A DNA stretch of 64,000 nt from Hanleya hanleyi (taxonomy: Eukaryota > Mollusca > Polyplacophora > Lepidopleurida > Hanleyidae), in the NCBI GenBank assembly GCA_036873755.1, contig JAVTVY010033818.1, positions 1 through 64,000 of the forward strand, in the 5' to 3' direction. Within the stretch, counting starts at the first letter, position 1. Each line of letters starts with the position of its first letter. A program made the translations under genes and the position numbers. Shown here in pieces: positions 30,843 through 42,684 of the stretch. The notes beneath the pieces are model-generated. The model searched no databases, was not told where the DNA came from, and worked only from the letters and a program-made list of their open reading frames with translations.

Positions 30843-32336
30843 TCACTGTACCTCTGCAGCACGTACGTTCCCGTCCCGACTTGTATGAAGCTGCTTTATG
30901 CGGCCTATTTTCCATGTTGCATGCGGCAGCTTTTCTTTCAGCAGAACTACATCACCAATCCTAGGTTCATACTGTGTTTGAAACCTAGGACCTTTCAGTC
31001 GCGTTTGCATGCGTTCACGCAAGCTGAGTAGATAGTCATTTCTCCACGCCTGCCAAAATCTGTCTAGATGTTTCTGACCTTTCTTCCATAATTGTAGAAT
31101 TTGGTCTGCTGCGTTCACTTTTGGTTGATAGTAAGGATCATCATTATCCTCAAGACTATGAATCACAGTTTGCTGATTGTGGTTCACGAATTGGTTTGGG
31201 GTAATTGCTACTTGAGAATTGATGTCTTCGTCGACGTAGACAAGAGGTCTGGAATTCACGATAGCTTGAACTTCAGCCAACGTCGTTTGTAGTCGATCCC
31301 GTGTGAGACAAAGTCGGCCAATAGATTTCCGAAGGCATCGTTTCACAAGCCCTACCAATCTCTCATAGAAACCGCCCATCCATGGGGCGACCTCCACAGT
31401 AAAGTGCCACTCTATACTGTGTGTAGCCATGTAGGTTACAACATCTGGATCAGTCAACATCAAACTCCAGGCTTTGTCAAGTACAGATTTAGCCAGCTTA
31501 AACTGGCTTGCGTTGTCTGAAATGAATCTCTTGGGTTTTCCCTGACGCGCAAGGAATCGCCTGAAACACAGTAGGAACTTTTCAGCAGACATGTCCTCGA
31601 TCAGCTTCAAGTGAACGGTGCATGCGAACAGCAAGACATGTAAACAGACAAACCCACATTTTTTAGGTTCAGAGTCTGTATTCACGTAGAGTGGGCAAAA
31701 ATAGTCAAGTGCAGTATACGAATAGGGTACTGATTGCGACACTATAAACTTCGGAAGAGGTGGCATTGATGGCATTTTGAATGCACCAGCATCAAACCGG
31801 CGACACACTGTGCACTGCTTAATCACTTTTCTTACTACTGATCGTCCTTGTGGAATCCACTACTCCTGTCTGACAGCTGCCAGAGTCTGTGAAGTACCAG
31901 AATGAAGTACTCTTGCATGCCTGTCGAGAATTATCAATCTCGTAAATGGGTCGTTTTTTGGTAGTAGTTTTGGCAGTCTAGATCCATAACTAAGTTGGGC
32001 ATTTTCAAGTCTCCCATGACAGCGTATCAGACCAAGGTTGTCCAGTTGCAAGCCCAGTTGATTGCACAGGTTATGTTTCTTGTTCTGTTGAAGGGCTGAA
32101 GTAACATCTCCATAGTTCTGTTGCTGGACAAACTTTTCCCACAGAATTTTGGAATTCTCAAGTTCAGTGACAGTCAATAGTCCAGTTTGTGTGCTATATC
32201 CATTCAGTTTTCCAATGAATCTGGAACACCATGATGTCACTCGAAGCAGTTTGGTAAGTGTCGAGTAGTTTCCGGTATCAATTCCGAAAGGCGAATAGAT
32301 GTTTTCTTTCGGCGACAGCACAGATTTGTCGGACAC
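30843..32336 (-). pseudogene. BEL/Pao integrase
   Basis: One minus-strand frame is broken by a single in-frame TAG at 31860-31862. The N-terminal zinc-binding region includes HARVLHSGTSQTLAAVRQE and CTVCRR. The integrase core follows (ALDYFCPLYVN, FISDNASQFK, WHFTVEVAPWMGGFYERLVG), with the catalytic Asp, Asp and Glu in their usual contexts. The C-terminal domain follows (FWQAWRNDYLLSLRER, GDVVLLKE, WKIGRIKQLHTSRDGNVRA). It ends abruptly at a stop that is part of the 29806-30841 insertion. Confidence 0.9.
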
Positions 32337-32355
32337 TATCAGACTAGATGAAAAT

Positions 32356-32657
32356 GAAAAATTTGAAAATCAATTTTCCTATTTCTAAGCTTAAACTTAC
32401 GTTCACATGCTTTATTGCTATCGTGTTCTTACGCGATTGCCCTATCGTAATATATTACCACAGAACTAAAATAGTCCCTGTACTGCCCCAATGACCATGC
32501 GCGAGTACCCAGATCCCACGTGACCGACCACGTCACTTCCTTCTTTCCTATTCAACGCAGAGTGAATAACCCATCAGCGGGGAGGCTGGGAGGGCCATCA
32601 CAGTATGTGAAGGTAAGTTTAAGGTTAGAAATAGGAAAATTGATTTTCAAATTTTTC
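32356..32657. repeat. 52-bp inverted arms at the DIRS 3' end
   Basis: Arms 32356-32407 and 32606-32657 are reverse complements with two mismatches. Each is next to a version of ATTGCTA...TTCACAT that also occurs as a direct repeat ~290 bp apart. Such nested inverted and direct repeats resemble the terminal and internal complementary regions DIRS elements use to form circular intermediates. Confidence 0.7.
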
Positions 32658-32972
32658 ATATTTCTTGCGCTGTAAAAGTTACCTTCACATACATTATTGC
32701 TAGAATACCATAGCAGGACGGGGGAATGAGTGGTCGAAAACAAAAGTACTCAGAGCATAGGCGAATGGAAGTACAGGAGTCAGCTATATAATCAAAGGCC
32801 ATAAATGTATAATAATGACGATATAATCACCCGGCCTACAATAACCACAGCCCCAGTGAATAAAGCTGACATACACTAGACCCAAAATACCCGCCCCCCC
32901 CCCCCCCGTTTTTGAAAATTTGGGGAGAGCAAGACAACTTACCAAATTCAAAAACTGGTAAACTCACTAGGG

Positions 32973-34060
32973 GTCTAGTGCTTGGAAGACGGGTCTGCAA
33001 CGGACTGGGCAGCCACCAGGGGGCCCAGATAGTAGATGTCCCGTCGTTGTAGCGTCATATTCCGGAGGTAGTGAGATACAAATGTTATGTTACTCCTCCA
33101 GTGGCAGGCCCTCATGATATCCGACACAGATCTATTGGTCCATAGAAGCCAGGAAGCCGCCAAAGCCCTGACCTCATGAGCGGATACCTTGGTTAAAGTA
33201 GTTAACTCAGCAGGTATGTCCGAATAGGAAAACCAATAGTCTTCGAAAGCCAGGAAGATATAGTATTTTTAGATATCTCCTGCTTCGACAAGGGCCCAAA
33301 GGGGATAAATAGACGCACCCGCCCTGCTCTCTGCTGTTCGACACGTGCTAAGTAACAGGAGAGAGATCTGACGGGGCACATGACTCTGTCATCGTCAACA
33401 CCTGCAGACAAGATGTTGGACAGAGCCGGGATGACGAACTCTCTCGGAAGATTGTCGTAGAGAGATTGGTTCTTAGCGACAACTCCGGAAGAGTAGATAA
33501 CGCCACCCAGGTCCACTGAAGGTTATATCTCAAAGACCTGAAATCCAAGGCATGGATTTCTGATACGCGGGCGGCAGAGGCAAAGTCGATTAGAAATACG
33601 GTCTTGTAGGAGAGAAACTTCATCTCACAGGTGCCGATAGGTTCGAAGGGAGGCATAGAAGGGCGCCTAAGAACCAGAGCCAAATCCCATTTAGGAAGCT
33701 GCGGCGTCGGATTAGGCCTCTCTACCCGAAAGGAACGAAGGAGGGCAGAAAGGTTGACGTCGAACGATGGGTTGACACCTGTGGTCAATTGAAATACCCT
33801 GGAAATAGCGGACCGATAACCGTCGACCGTGGCCGGAACAAGCTGCCTGTCATGGAACAGATGCAAAAGGAAGTCCGCTACCTGCTGAACAGTGGCAGAG
33901 TTTGGAACGATTCCGCGACTAGAACACCAGGCAGCGAAGATCTTCCACTTGTTCTGGTACACCGCAGTCGTTGATGCTCTGGTGTACCAGACCATCCTCT
34001 CGGACGCTTCGACAGAAAATCCCGCGCTAGCGAGCTGATGCTGGAGCACTTGAACGCGGT
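32973..34060 (-). pseudogene. DIRS copy 2 tyrosine recombinase
   Basis: Core-binding region YQNKWKIFAAWCSSRGIVP and ATVDGYRSAISRVF; catalytic Arg in ASAARVSEIHALD; LCPVRSLSCYLARVEQQRAG-like middle part (read as MCPVRSL); His-x-x-Arg box in SAHEVRALAASW; and likely catalytic Tyr in FVSHYLRNM. The domain set is complete but spread over at least three frames (shifts near 33520 and 33200). It ends at the stop following SVADPSSKH. Confidence 0.8.
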
Positions 34061-35228
34061 CAGATGAAACAGACCGGGGTTCGAGTGGTAAAGGCTGGGT
34101 CTCGGCTGACGAAGCAGGTTCCACCAGAGCGGCAGTAGACAAGGCACGCCTATGAGAAGATCCATCAGGTCTGCAAACCATGGGCGAGTGGGCCACCACG
34201 GAGCCACAAGGTAGACCACGCACGGGTGTGCTCGGATCTCCCGAAGAACTTGTGACAAGATTACTGGCAGCGGGTACGCGTACGCAATCATGTCGGACCA
34301 GTCCAAAGACAGGGCGTCGACTGCCAGTGCTGCTGGATCCGGAACAGGAGACACATAGACCGGCAGTAGATGGTTCCAACGGGGGACGAACAGATCTACA
34401 TTCGGCATCTCCCATATCCGAGACATCTGGGCTAGGATGTCCTCGTGAAGCTGCCACTCGGTCGAAATTATCTGACTTGGCCTGGATAACGTGTCTGCCA
34501 ATACGTTCAGATGACCGGCAACGTGACGAACTTGCACAGAAATTCCGTTGTTCCAACAAAGGTTGAAGAAATTCTGTGCCTGATCCAGAAGCTGGGGGAG
34601 TGGGTCCCCCCTGCTTGTTTATGTAGGCCAGAACAGTCTTGTCTGTCGCTACTAACAAGCTTTGGGTCGTTAGGTCCGGAAGGAATCTCTGTATGGAGCG
34701 GTATACTGCGAGAAACTCCAATGCATTGATGTGCATCTTCCTCTGATTGTCGTTCCACAAGCCGGATATTGACCTCGAACCCAAATGTGCTCCCCATCCT
34801 TCCATCGATGCGTCCGTGAACAGTTGACGGAACGGCTGAAAGGGTAGGAAAGAGACCCCGATCATCACGTTCTCCGGCTGCAGCCACCAGTGAAGGAGAC
34901 GTTTGACATCCTCTGTCACAGGGACAGATGGGCAAAGGTGCCTTTTCGGCCAAAAGTTGTTGAGGTGCATCATCAACGGCCGAAGCTGCAACCGGCCTCG
35001 AGGAGTTACATCCTGAGTAGATGTTAACAGGCCGATAATTGCAGCGAATTGGAGAGCTCTCCTGTGCGCTGCCGAAATGAACTCCGGCACTGCCACCTGA
35101 ATTTTCTTCCAGCGGTCTTCTGGAGGCTTCGCCAATACCGATAGGGTGTCGTATGAAACTCCGAGGAAGACTCGAGACTGCGATGGCGTCAACTGATTTG
35201 CCCTCGTGAGGAAGGTAGCCCAGGGCAA
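33990..35228 (-). pseudogene. DIRS copy 2 RNase H and connection
   Basis: RNase H motifs LFTDASMEGWGAHLGS, INALEFLAVYRS and LLVATDKTVLAYINKQGG appear in one frame. A shift near 34600 leads to HVAGHLNVLADTLSRP and SPVPDPAALAVDALSLDW in another. A second shift near 35200 separates this region from the reverse transcriptase. Confidence 0.8.
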
Positions 35229-35985
35229 CTAGGATCTCCCAAACAAAGTTGGTGTCCTTGAGGAGATCGTTCCTGCACTGATTCCTCAGAAGAGAATCGT
35301 CGAGGTAAAAGTGATACTTTAGACCCCGAGAGTGCAGGAACGCCGCCACCGGATTGAAAATTCTGGTGAAGACCCATGGGGATGTGGAGAGTCCGAAAGG
35401 GAGTACAAGTAGCTGAAACTCCCGGTTGCCGACCAAGAAGCGCAGGTACTTGTGGTGATCCCTGAAAATCGGAACATGAAGGTAGGCGTCCTGGAGGTCC
35501 AGTGACGTCATCCAGTGCCCTTGCATTAGAACCGTACGAATAGAATGGTATGACTCCATGCGGAAATGAGGCGGGGCCAAGAACTCCTTGTTCAGACGAC
35601 GCAGATTGATGACCGTGCGCTTCTCTGAGGTATTCTTCTTAGGGACCAGGAAAACCGGAGAATAAAAGCCCGGGGACAAATCGGTTGGAGGAAGTTCGAT
35701 AACTGCACCCTTCTCTCCCAACTTATCTACAGACTTTTGAATCTCCATCAGGTGCTCCTGCCGCACAGGGATCCGTGACGACATGGGTGACGTAGTCAAC
35801 GGGGGAGTTGTGGCGAACTCCAGCCGATACCCGTGCCGTAAAGTGTTCACCACCCAAGGACCCGCCTGAATTGCCTCCCAATTCTGCCAAAACCGGGAAA
35901 GTCTCCCGCCTACAGGAAGAACCGCATTCGGGTGGTGTGCGGTCTCGCCATGCAGAAGGAACATCCGCATGGCCCGTGCCCTCAT
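35200..35985 (-). pseudogene. DIRS copy 2 reverse transcriptase
   Basis: The frame reads VGGRLSRFWQNWEAIQ, WVVNTLRHGYRLEF, GFYSPVFLVPKKN, TSLDLQDAYLHVPI (catalytic Asp), LPFGLSTSPWVFTRIF and YHFYLDDSLL (the Asp-Asp box), in the order and wording of DIRS reverse transcriptases. It is in the same frame as gag, separated by one stop near 35998. The domain is intact up to the shift near 35200. Confidence 0.85.
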
Positions 35986-35997
35986 TTCTTGGCGGGT

Positions 35998-37452
35998 TTA
36001 GCGGACTTCCCTTTTCCGCGGCCCTCGTTTAAATCGGCCACCCCCCCCCCCTCCTTTCGAAGTTCCGACCGATTGCTTCGAAGAGGAGGCCGCAAACCTT
36101 TTGGGCCCAGAAGTTCCAGAAGAACCCTCAGTAAGAGCTTTCTTAGACTCCGAGGAAGATGATGTCGCAGCTGCAGGAGCTGATCGCTTCCTCTGGGGCG
36201 CAAAATAAGTATGCGTGGTCCTGGCAGCGGACATTTCATTCTGTAAGACCGGAAGAATGCCGGCGAACAGAAGTCCTGAGGCGGGAGACTGCTCCCTTAA
36301 GGCGGTCTTCACACTGTCCGGGGTGTACGTAGGCAGGGCCTGAGACAATGTGAGACGTCTATGGTGTACGAACATGGCTGACAAATAGGGCGATGAGGCC
36401 ATTAAATCAGCGTCCGCACGCGCAGCTGCCGTCAAGAGGCCCTTCATCAGGTTAACATCCTCAAGCGGAACAGGAACATAACCAGTTGAGGATATTTCAG
36501 GGATGCGATTCAAAATCGATCGAATAGCAAGAAGGAATCAATCGAGGTGGGAAGAGATCGCAATCCCCTGTCTAGATGTGTCTTCCAGGATACACATCTG
36601 ACGGACAGAAAGAGAAATATCTTTCTTGGGCGGAGTTGCCCCAATAAACTGATCGAACTCCGGTTCCTGGACCGCAGCTCGATTATGCCAGGGAGAGCCA
36701 TGCACCTGATATGCCCGGAAAGTGGGCCTCTCCAACGGGAAGGCTCGCTTAAATAACGATCTAGGTTGAAGGAGTCTCTGCCTCTCATCTTGGGTCCGAG
36801 GATGAGAAAAGGCATCCCGCATACGGTCAGCGCATTCAATAACGGCTCTGGAAGGCGGGAGAGATGTACGATGAGTAGGCTCCGACTGGAGGTCCGACAT
36901 CGCAGTCACTCTCCGTGGTTCCATGACTGGCGGAGCCAAAGTCTAAGCATAATTGGCCGTCGACGATTCCGGATCAGTGTCAAAAAGAGAAGTATCCTCT
37001 TCCTTTTCCGGTTCAGCGTTATTCACTGTCACATTGTGGTCAGTAGTTGGAAACCTAGGCACAAAAGCAGGAGGTGCAGGTCTACCCGCTACCGACAGAT
37101 CAAGTGGTTGCGTAGCACGGAAAGGAGAAGTAGGACGTCCAGATGACACAAGACGAGGTTGATAGCCAGCCCAGCGCGGTACAGGTGTAGGCGGCGGGGG
37201 AGGAGGCAACAACATATCTCGTTGCAGTGCTGCAAAATCAGTTGACAATCTATTCATCCTTTGAGACAGGTCGGCAGAAATAGTTGTCACTGGAGTCTGG
37301 TACTGCCGAACAGATAAAGGAAGAAGTGGAGTACCAGACGCAACAGTATACTGAGACATCGCCGACCTAGCTGGGTATCTAGGCAAGTGCGGGTGTGCAA
37401 CCTTAACTTCACGTCTCTGTATAGGCGCATGAGACGGCATAGAACCTCTCAC
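35998..37452 (-). pseudogene. DIRS copy 2 gag-like frame with two in-frame stops
   Basis: One minus-strand frame runs from 37452 to 35998, broken by a TAG near 36943 and a TGA near 36538. The pieces contain a Pro-rich region (LLPPPPPPTPVPRW), a helical core (RAVIECADRMRDAF; LMASSPYLSAMFVHHRRL) and a basic Gly/Arg-rich tail (GGGGGGRFKRGPRKREVR) suited to nucleic-acid binding. The content matches DIRS gag proteins. Since the rest of the frame is open, the two stops may be recent. Confidence 0.65.
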
Positions 37453-37456
37453 GTGC

Positions 37457-38341
37457 CTAGGAGATGGAGACCGGAAGTGAACAACCGATTGTACCGGAAG
37501 TCAATTGTGCAGTCACAAAAGGAAGAGAGGGTGACGTCACACGATGAGGTACATCACACGGCCGAGCAACAGAAGCCACAGAAAGATATGATGCAAGCCT
37601 ATATACTGCAGGGCGAACCGGAAGTGGAGAGTACGCGGGAGCAGTATAATAATTAGCCGACCTGTTAATAATCGAAGGCATACCAGAAGTATGCGATGTA
37701 ACGGTAACATCACAAGTAGTAGCAAGCCTATAGTAGGCATTAGCTGCCGGCAGAGACGGAGCATGCACAGATGCAGCAGGTCCGTGATACAACGATGATA
37801 CCTGAGGGTATAAAGATCCCGTATGGTATGATGTTGATGGTTGCATGTAAGCGTCCGATAAAATCGGACGTGACGTAGACTGAGAGTCAATACGAGTAGG
37901 TGCAACAGTAAAGGTAGCTTGCGCTGTAACAGATGCGGAAGTACCATTACCTAACGACAATACCGGTAAGTATGTAGATACTAGCGGGTACGACGTAAAT
38001 GAATGCATGTAACTATCCACAGAGGCCGGGATAGACGCAGACCGAGAGGCGGGCCCACGATAATCCAGTTCAGATATAGCAGAACGGGGAGGCGCTGACT
38101 TTATCAGATGTACAGGCCCTCTCGATAAGTTCGGCACGTTCAATAAAGAACGGCGATTGTCTGCAGAATCAGAAACAGAATCGACAAGACGACCGCCATC
38201 TTGGTCCCCCAACTCGGCCGTAACGATAACAGAATTAGCGGGAGGCGAAGACACATTAACAACAACCGGAGAATTTTCACGACCAAAATTCGAATTCGTA
38301 ACGGACATAACAACCGAGTCCTGTCTCTCCGACTCATTCAT
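37457..38341 (-). CDS. DIRS copy 2 N-terminal Ser/Pro-rich ORF
   Basis: From the ATG at 38341 (MNESERQDSVVMSV...) an ORF of ~294 codons runs to 37457, one frame away from the gag frame. It is Ser-, Thr-, Tyr- and Pro-rich with no domain I recognise. It may be the first ORF of the element or the start of gag displaced by a frameshift near 37455. The frame stays open further upstream to 38404, into the junction with BEL. Confidence 0.5.
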   Translation of the reverse strand: MNESERQDSVVMSVTNSNFGRENSPVVVNVSSPPANSVIVTAELGDQDGGRLVDSVSDSADNRRSLLNVPNLSRGPVHLIKSAPPRSAISELDYRGPASRSASIPASVDSYMHSFTSYPLVSTYLPVLSLGNGTSASVTAQATFTVAPTRIDSQSTSRPILSDAYMQPSTSYHTGSLYPQVSSLYHGPAASVHAPSLPAANAYYRLATTCDVTVTSHTSGMPSIINRSANYYTAPAYSPLPVRPAVYRLASYLSVASVARPCDVPHRVTSPSLPFVTAQLTSGTIGCSLPVSIS

Positions 38342-38402
38342 GTTAGACTGAGGCGGAGCCACAACCAAATTCTCGGCCCCGGTAAAGCCGGGCGGCGGTA
38401 AC

Positions 38403-39505
38403 ACTTCCCCAGTGTATCAAACCTTCCTCTGGTGGCAAGATCGGTTGGGTTTACATTTGTAGATACATAGCGATGGCTGATATCTGGATGGATTTTTATC
38501 TCTTTCAGTCGATTAGAGATAAATACAGGAAGTGGCTTTTTGGAAGCAATCCAATACAGTACACACTGTGAGTTGGTGTAAATGACACGAGCTGATACTG
38601 GAAGCTGAAGCTGATTTTGGACAAAGTTGAGACATCTCACACCGATGAGGACCGCTAATAGTTCGAGTCTTGGCAAGGTAACGGGTTTCAGTGGGGCTAA
38701 GCGAGCCTTTGCGAATATGAGTCGACTTATGCAGTTCTCCTTGGACAGTAGTCGCAAATACACAGCTGCTGATTACGCCTGCGTGGATGCGTCACAGAAG
38801 CATATTAACTGCACGTCCGTGCAGTCGGAGAGATTTATACCTATAAATTTAGGAAAGGAGATCGACGGAATTTCTTGCAGGTCTTTGAGGATTTGACTCC
38901 ACAATAGTTGATTTTCGTCACTAAGTGGTTTGTCCCATTCAACGTTTTCGATCCAAAGTTTCTGCATAAACAATTTTGCTCTCAAGGTTACTAAGCTGAC
39001 CATGCCAAGAGGGTCAAATACCGAGGCAATGGATGACAGATCTTCTCTCTTCGTTGAAGCACAGTTTCCTTTGGGGCAAACGATGGGCATAGTGTCACTG
39101 GCTACAGTCCAGGTGATACCTGGACTTTTGATCACTTCCTTGTTACAACGATCTTGGCTGGGAAGTAATTTCATAAAGTCAGCCGAATTCGAGGACCATT
39201 CGAGGAGGTTCATTGATGCAGTTTGGAAGATATTCTTGGCCTCATCGTAGAAAGCTTTACTTTGTTCAGTGGTTTGACAGCCAGTTATAATGTTGTCGAC
39301 GTAAAGTGCTTGGCGAATTTTCATTGCTGTGTCACTGCCAGTCTTGTTCAGATGAAACAGAATTGTTACGCCTAAAAGAAAAGGACTGGATACGACACCA
39401 AAAGGAACCCTTGCGAATCGATATACCTGGTGGTTCTTAACCGATGCAGTCTTCGCTGGATCTTCCAGCCAGAAGAATCGAGTGACGTCCCTTTCGTCAT
39501 CTCAG
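38403..39505 (-). pseudogene. BEL/Pao reverse transcriptase (end) and RNase H
   Basis: The minus-strand frame reads VPFGVVSSPFLLGVTILFHL, then ALYVDNIITGC, where BEL enzymes normally have Y-V-D-D; here the second catalytic Asp is Asn. A connection region (LSSIASVFDPLGMVSLVTLR) and RNase H (ICFCDASTQA, LPRLELLAVLIGVRC, VNPTDLATRGR) follow. One in-frame TAA lies at 38773-38775. The frame is cut by the DIRS insertion at ~38402. Confidence 0.85.
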
Positions 39506-39508
39506 TCC

Positions 39509-40045
39509 CACTTGAAGAAACGCCTTTTCGATGTCAGCAATCAGAGCTATAGGATGAATCATAAATCGTAAGAGAAGTCCGCACAGGTCTTGTAAAATAA
39601 CGGAACCTCGATGTCAACACTCATTCAGGCTTTTGTTCTGTTTTCTGAGTTTTGCCGACGCATCGTAGACAACTCTGACTTTGGTAGTCGTTTTGCTAGG
39701 TGTCAGTACAGCATGGTGGGGAATATGATGTTTTCTAGTGTCACTGAAAGATTTTGGAACCTTTTCGATAATACCCGGTTTTTTCTGTTCCTGGATAATG
39801 TGATATTTTTCCAGAAGATCCGGGGATTTTTGCAGCCTTTGAACTAAAGACTTGAATCGGCCAAATGCAAGTTCTTTGTTCTCTGAGAGTTCACTTTTCC
39901 ATGGCCATGTCACGTGATAACGACTGTTGATCATTGTAACTGTATCGTTGAATCTTTCCAAGGCTTGATCATTGTCAGAGTCGTGAATGGAATCGTTTAT
40001 CCCTATGGTTCCTAGACGCCAGAAATCTTCTAGTTGTGGTTTCAA
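39509..40045 (-). pseudogene. BEL/Pao reverse transcriptase, N-terminal part
   Basis: Encodes NSRYHVTWPWKSELSENKEL, IPHHAVLTPSKTTTKVRVVY DASAK (split) and, after an in-frame TGA near 39614, LQDLCGLLLRFM and IALIADIEKAFLQVGL with the first catalytic Asp. A frameshift near 39508 separates it from the second half. Clear BEL/Pao family. Confidence 0.85.
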
Positions 40046-40141
40046 GGGAAGTCATTGGTCGGGTTTTGCGAACATTACCTATTCGGACATGGTATGTTTT
40101 CCAAAAATGAGAACGAGCAGATTTGTCTCGTGTGACTGCTC

Positions 40142-41026
40142 CTACCTTGTACCTGTTCTGCACGTCAGTAACCAACCTGACGTGGATCCTAGAAGGTAGA
40201 GTCGCGGAAGAAGTTGGATCTTCTCTGGAAGAACAAAATCTAGATAGTGATAATTTCCTACAAGTAACTCGTGCTCATTTGGAAGCGAGTCTGCGAGTGT
40301 AAAGTCTTTCCACAGATATTGCCAGTGTGGGCAATTGCTGAGATCAACAGGTAGGCGATGAATATCTCCCGTTATCTTTGGAACAACATTAGCTGTGATG
40401 GTGATGAAAGTGTTATCCTTAAGTTTGATCTCTAGGGGTACCGTTGATGTTTTTATCACTTGAGCATTCTCCGAGCCGAATGTAAATAAAGAAATTTCTT
40501 CTTTATCTTTGCCCACATTCAATTTCAGCTTTTTAGCTAAAGCTTCTGTTATGTATGTCCGATGGCTACCGGAGTCAAGAAGCAGACGAACATTTTCCTC
40601 TGAGAAGGTAGTTGGGTTTCTGATAGATGTTGTAGCTGTCTGCATTAATACCACTTCACCTGACCATAACATGGCTTGTTCTGTGTTGACATTTACACGA
40701 GGCCAAATTTCGACTAAGTTTGAATGTTCACTTGAAGATTTGATCGAAGAGAACTTCTTTGGACAGAGACTGCGATGATGGTTTTTACGTTGGTGACAAT
40801 GAAAACATGGTTTGTCTACGTCACAGTCTTTCAGTTGATGATTTTTGCGGAGACAACCATAGCAGTAACCTCTTATTTTCTGTTTTCTTCTATCTATAGT
40901 TGCGTAAGTGTGGCATTCATCACTCCAGTGATTTTTCCCACAAAAGTGACAGCCATATTTGGGAAGTTCTGCGAAGATACGGTTTGATGACCGTATCATG
41001 GGTTTGGATTTCCATTGTGACCGCAT
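40142..41026 (-). pseudogene. BEL/Pao zinc knuckles and aspartic protease
   Basis: 294 codons. Three Cys/His motifs lie near the start (CHFCGKNHWSDEC, CYGCLRKNHQLKDC and CFHCHQRKNHHRSLC), the gag nucleocapsid knuckles of BEL elements. A retropepsin follows, with active site LLLDSGSHRTYI. The frame is the same as that of the reverse transcriptase start, but several stops between 40045 and 40142 break the polyprotein. Confidence 0.85.
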
Positions 41027-41057
41027 TTCAGTGTTAGGTGATTCATGATGTTTTCCA

Positions 41058-41390
41058 CTATGTGAAGATTGATTTGAACTGATGTTCAGCTGCCTCGCGG
41101 GCCATTATGTAAACCTTGAGTTGTTTCCTCAACCTATCAACTGTCCACGGCTGCTCCGGGAGTTTCTTCATTTCAAGCTGCACTAGCACATCTGTAGGTA
41201 GCTTAGAGGTAATCATACTAACAAATATTTGTGCAGACACATCTTGACCATGAGCCTCTAGTGATCGCAGGTACTTCTCCATATTGTCATACAGATACCT
41301 CAACCTACTAGTGACACTTGTAGACACAGGTAAGTTCATGAACTCACTATAGATGGCACTTATGGCAGATTGTGTGTTTCCATACCTTTC
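41058..41390 (-). pseudogene. BEL/Pao gag fragment
   Basis: Encodes YGNTQSAISAIYSEFMNLP and then SRLRYLYDNMEKYLRSLEAH and LVQLEMKKLPEQPWTVDRLR, typical of the BEL/Pao gag region (DUF1759-like). Only ~110 codons are readable and ~430 bp remain to the LTR, so most of the N-terminal gag is missing or decayed. Confidence 0.75.
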
Positions 41391-41804
41391 AGTGAGATAA
41401 GAATAGAATAATAAGAATAATTTGATATGAAATATAACAACAACGCAATTGTGAACAAGGAAGATCGTTTCGGTTTTGAACTTCTTCCATGTTCAGCTCA
41501 GCACGGTGAAACTGGACGCACGCTTCTACACGGAAATTGGACATCTCATGATCAGTACGAGTAAAAGTGACATTTTTAACGCTCGATCAAGCTAAAAAAG
41601 CTCGATGGGACTAAAAAGGCTCGAAATAGCTTTATCCCAAACCTGTTCCGATCCGTAATCAAGTCCAGAAATGTGAGAAATCCAATGGAACAAAACAAGT
41701 AATAATGCACAAGTTTTTGAACTTCATCAATCTTGTTTCATGAAATCAGTCTCAAATAATCCAGTTCAATGAAGTTCGTAACACACGGTAATTGAAGTCA
41801 TCGT

Positions 41805-41822
41805 TCCCGGGTTCCGGCACCA
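41805..41822 (-). other. BEL/Pao primer binding site
   Basis: On the minus strand TGGTGCCGGAACCCGGGA begins 6 bp inside the 5' LTR edge. It is complementary to a tRNA 3' end with a T arm of the TCCCGGGTTC type followed by CCA. I cannot assign the tRNA. Confidence 0.65.
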
Positions 41823-41828
41823 AAAACA

Positions 41829-42684
41829 TGTAGCGAGAGCAAGCTACATATTTACCGGTAAGTATAAGTTGGAAGTCTGAGTATGCAGTATATTGTCAAC
41901 ATTTAATTCACAGAACATACACACACTCAGTGATAAATCGCGTATCCACGCGTCGTCAAAAATAAAAGATCAAAATGTAACTACACAAAGTTCACGTTCA
42001 CGACACAAAGTTCACGAACGACACAAAGTTCACGTAAATTGTCACCGAAGTTTATCACCGTTAGAATCCTTTAGAATCCGTAGTAATCCGATATAATCCA
42101 TTAGAATCAGCACATAAATCTGCAGGCACAAGCACGCCTATATTGGTATCTCCAGTCTAGGTCACCGTGACACAAGTACATGTAATTCCAGTTAGTAATA
42201 TCCAGGTCAAAGTTGTCTGTAGTTGTCTCACAAATCACTGTTCACATTTGCTCAATGTCCAGTAGTAAAGTTGATCACAATTTGCAGCTCATAGTCCATA
42301 GTAGTTTAGTTCAGTTGAATGTGACCACAGAAAACTATACATGTGTCTTGAACTGAATAGCAATTTGAATGTTCTAGACTTCTACATGTATATCAGTACA
42401 AACAGCAACATGCTGGCTAGTGTGATCTGTGTATTGTCCAGTGTTGGGGGACCTTATATCACCAGTGCAAGGCATGACCAAGTCATAAAGACCAGGCCAC
42501 TGCAGTACATAAATATCTTGTAATGTTCCACTAGGGCAGTATTGAATCACTTAAGCAAATGTTTTCAGACTGGAAAATATGAAAATAATTCATAGCGAAT
42601 ACAATAAATAAATAATTATTCGTTGCTCAAATTTATCATTTTAATTTAATCATTATGCAGTCATTTCGCGCTTACGTCGCGACA
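41829..42684 (-). repeat. BEL/Pao 5' LTR
   Basis: 856 bp, starts TGTAGC and ends GACA on the plus strand, paired with 28675-29569. The target duplication CGTGA follows at 42685-42689. Confidence 0.9.

Larger units (their letters stand above)
32341..38402 (-). mobile_element. DIRS-type retrotransposon inserted in BEL pol (copy 2)
   Basis: A ~6.06-kb element with gag, reverse transcriptase, RNase H and tyrosine recombinase, all on the minus strand, interrupts the BEL polyprotein between its RNase H (ends ~38403) and integrase (starts ~32336). DIRS elements insert by tyrosine recombinase without a target duplication, and none is seen. The 3' part holds a pair of 52-bp inverted arms (32356-32407 and 32606-32657). 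The gag starts almost at the 5' junction, so the 5' terminus may be truncated. Stops and frameshifts show it is inactive. Confidence 0.85.
28675..42684 (-). mobile_element. BEL/Pao LTR retrotransposon with nested insertions
   Basis: Coding is on the minus strand. LTRs lie at 41829-42684 (5' LTR) and 28675-29569 (3' LTR), starting TGTAGC and ending GACA on the plus strand. The whole is flanked by the 5-bp target duplication CGTGA (28670-28674 and 42685-42689), within the BEL/Pao range. Internal order on the minus strand is primer site, gag fragment, zinc knuckles plus protease, reverse transcriptase, RNase H, [DIRS insertion], integrase, [1-kb insertion], C-terminal tail. All match BEL/Pao. 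Gag is truncated, pol carries stops and a frameshift, and the YVDD box reads YVDN, so the copy is dead. Confidence 0.9.
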
